Origin: Sinorhizobium medicae
GTDB lineage: Bacteria > Pseudomonadota > Alphaproteobacteria > Rhizobiales > Rhizobiaceae
Assembly (NCBI RefSeq): GCF_007827695.1
Contig: NZ_VITA01000014.1
Span: 124,001 to 188,000 of the forward strand
Direction: 5' to 3'
DNA: 64,000 nt
Positions 62,704 to 64,000 of the stretch are shown piece by piece; position 1 is the stretch's first letter, and each line of letters starts with the position of its first letter. The translations under genes and the position numbers were made by a program. A model generated the notes under the pieces. The model had not been told where the DNA came from and did no database searches. It saw only the letters and a list, made by a program, of their open reading frames with translations.

Positions 62704-62787
62704 CTGGATCAGCTATCCAAAGTCCTCTATACGGCAAAAATCCATGTCAGCGGTGGCCTCGAGCGCGGAGTGGCCCGAAGCCACCCT
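62704..62787 (+). pseudogene. Ohr/OsmC N-terminal remnant
   Basis: After CCTGGAGGAGCATAAA, a frame starting at CTG (perhaps a mutated ATG) reads DQLSKVLYTAKIHVSGGLER and GVARSH, matching the first ~28 residues of Ohr proteins (compare KVVYTGNTNTTGGREG at 11.2 kb). Similarity then stops. The ribosome site is intact while the gene body is lost. Confidence 0.65.
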
Positions 62788-63203
62788 TGCGAAACAGCAT
62801 CCACCATTTTCGGCAATGCCAAGGTAACTCTCCCAGGGCGTCATAAATGCAAGAGCCAGCCGAAATGGTCTTACTGGTCGCTCTTGAAGGGATGTGAACC
62901 GTAGGCCTCTTATTCAATTAGCTAAGCTACTGAAAAGATATCACTGTGGCGGAACGCCTATTTATGGAACTTTGTTTTTGAACAGTGTGATCAGGCTCTC
63001 TATGCCTGTGGATGGATTCGCTGACATCGGCGATTTGGGGATTGCCGTAGGAGGATCTCAGTTCCTCGAAAGCGCCCGAACCGGCAACTAAGCCGTTTTC
63101 GTGCTGTATTGGTATCCGGCTACCGCACACCTATACTGCACGGCCGATCAACAAAGGCACCTATGCATTTCGCAATAGCCCGACAGGAACCTGCGCGAAA
63201 GCC
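62788..63203. other. Intergenic region, no gene recognised
   Basis: About 415 bp, more AT-rich in places, without a recognisable coding, RNA or repeat feature. It separates the ohr stub from the convergent chaperone gene. A 65-codon plus-strand frame at 62894 has no family resemblance. Confidence 0.4.
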
Positions 63204-63920
63204 CTAGCGACCGCTAACCACAAGCTGTTCGCCGATCGCGCCGCCGCTGCTATTCGCTGAAAGCGTCACGACGCCGCCAGAATAACTGTCGTCCCTGCCA
63301 ACTCGCCAGTGCCGCGTCAGGCCCGGCAGCACATAACCGACAAACCCTTCTCGACGGGCGATGACTTCACCGCCCTGCATCAGCATCACATCAGACAGTC
63401 TCAACCTTCTCGCCCCCTTATTTTCGACGACGAGCACAAGCCAGCCGCGGGAGCGCGTTAGACTCAAATCAACCTGCGGCCCAGGCCCAGCCGACGTGCG
63501 GAAAAGGACTGGCAGAACGTGCTGCATTGCAAGCCTTTCGGTGTCTGGCGCGTTCCGCGCCGGATCAGCCTCGTCGATCACCACTCGGTAGTTCTCCTCA
63601 GAGCGCAGCGGTTCCTTGCTGACGCGAACCACGCTGACAACGCGGCTGCCGTGCGGCGAGAGCTGCGCTGATTTCGGGCTTGCGACCACGTCGCTGGTCG
63701 GCTCCAGTTTCCCTACTCCGCCTTTTTGCCTCCACCGGAAGACCCGCACCTCTATGCTAATTGGACGGTCCGTCTGGTTCCTGAGGTGCAAAACCGCTGC
63801 CCTATCCGGTGCGACACGCTCGATGGAGGATGGCGAAATCATGAGCGAAGCGGCATTGGCGGCGAGGGTACAAAGCACGAACAAAGCGGCTGCGCCGATG
63901 CTCTTCAGAATGGAAGTCAT
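63204..63920 (-). CDS. Periplasmic pilus-assembly chaperone (PapD-like)
   Basis: A 238-residue fimbrial chaperone. The signal peptide is MTSILKSIGAAALFVLCTLA, cleaved near ANAA. The PapD N-domain follows (MISPSSIERVAPDRAAVLHL, NQTDRPISIEVRVFRWRQKG, ENYRVVIDEADPARN), then VDLSLTRSRGWLVLVVENKG and a C-domain ending LVVSGR. ATG at 63920 follows AGGAGATCGCT; a longer frame starts at 63971 but the ribosome site favours 63920. It would fold pilus subunits in the periplasm. Usher and subunit genes are not in the window and may lie beyond either end of this gene. Confidence 0.85.
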   Translation of the reverse strand: MTSILKSIGAAALFVLCTLAANAASLMISPSSIERVAPDRAAVLHLRNQTDRPISIEVRVFRWRQKGGVGKLEPTSDVVASPKSAQLSPHGSRVVSVVRVSKEPLRSEENYRVVIDEADPARNAPDTERLAMQHVLPVLFRTSAGPGPQVDLSLTRSRGWLVLVVENKGARRLRLSDVMLMQGGEVIARREGFVGYVLPGLTRHWRVGRDDSYSGGVVTLSANSSGGAIGEQLVVSGR

Positions 63921-64000
63921 AGCGATCTCCTGTCGGCTACTCAGCATGGCTTCTGTGAAAGACCCAGACACATACGCCAGGAAGCCATCATTTAGCTGCC

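Noticed and set aside
63104..63125. Possible extra copy of the 18-bp element (GGATACCAATACAG on the minus strand)
   Set aside because: Only the ATACCA part matches; the CAATAG end and core spacing are absent and the chaperone gene is not in a fitting position.
62640..63200. tRNA or small RNA gene in the gap
   Set aside because: No cloverleaf or strong hairpin with a T-run could be found by eye.

Overview
The window looks like an accessory region (plasmid, chromid or island) of an alphaproteobacterium, most likely Rhizobiaceae. This is inferred from the GC-rich codon use, the gene families (paired LysR regulators, a peptide-type ABC sugar operon, FixL/FixJ-like two-component genes, a MEDS-domain sensor, DUF2798, an OsmC fusion) and the number of decaying genes. 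No replication, rRNA or tRNA gene was seen.

Layout. 1-3.4 kb: the end of a KaiC-like ATPase, a hybrid histidine kinase whose 5' end carries an in-frame 30-bp tandem duplication, and a thioredoxin reductase remnant. 3.6-12.8 kb: redox and electrophile defence genes (LysR, msrB-msrA, a hydrolase/OsmC fusion, ohr, DUF2798, DUF6130) mixed with broken genes (frameshifted EamA transporter, SDR with an internal deletion). 13-25.2 kb: an intact eight-gene operon on the minus strand with a divergent LacI regulator. It encodes peptide-family ABC import, a glycoside-hydrolase-like protein, hydroxypyruvate isomerase, tartronate semialdehyde reductase and glycerate 2-kinase, so it probably imports a glycoside and feeds a three-carbon product into glycolysis. 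25.2-36.6 kb: several pseudogenes (SDR, hydrolase, YdeP-like molybdoenzyme, aldehyde dehydrogenase) among intact genes (MFS, PAS/GAF kinase, ketoglutarate semialdehyde dehydrogenase, Tat-exported hydrolase). 36.6-62.6 kb: small detoxification enzymes in divergent units (DJ-1, NTF2, nitronate monooxygenase, SDRs, RidA, an exported crotonase, two Tat-exported epoxide hydrolases, glyoxalase-fold protein, FMN reductase, PLP desulfhydrase, isochorismatase). They surround a FixJ-type regulator (38.6 kb) and a kinase/receiver array (53.9-59.7 kb). The window ends with a PapD-like fimbrial chaperone.

Main result. An 18-bp element with consensus close to GAYACCATSGTRCAATRG occurs at least eleven times between 30 and 60 kb. 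Each copy lies in an intergenic region and is oriented towards a gene start, often as back-to-back pairs between divergent genes. It lies in front of the DJ-1 operon, the FixJ-like regulator, the nitronate monooxygenase, the SDR-RidA-crotonase operon, both epoxide hydrolases, the glyoxalase-fold gene, the MEDS-kinase operon, the Tat hydrolase, a small membrane protein and a dead molybdoenzyme gene. Its core ACCNNGGT resembles what I recall of StyR/TodT-type FixJ-family sites. I infer a self-contained electrophile or hydrophobic-compound response: soluble PAS/GAF kinases and a MEDS protein as sensors, the FixJ-type protein as activator, and a partly exported enzyme set as output. The MEDS gene is split by an IS3-family element whose removal with one 4-bp target repeat restores the reading frame. 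A third kinase survives only as a 46-codon stub ending inside one copy of the element.
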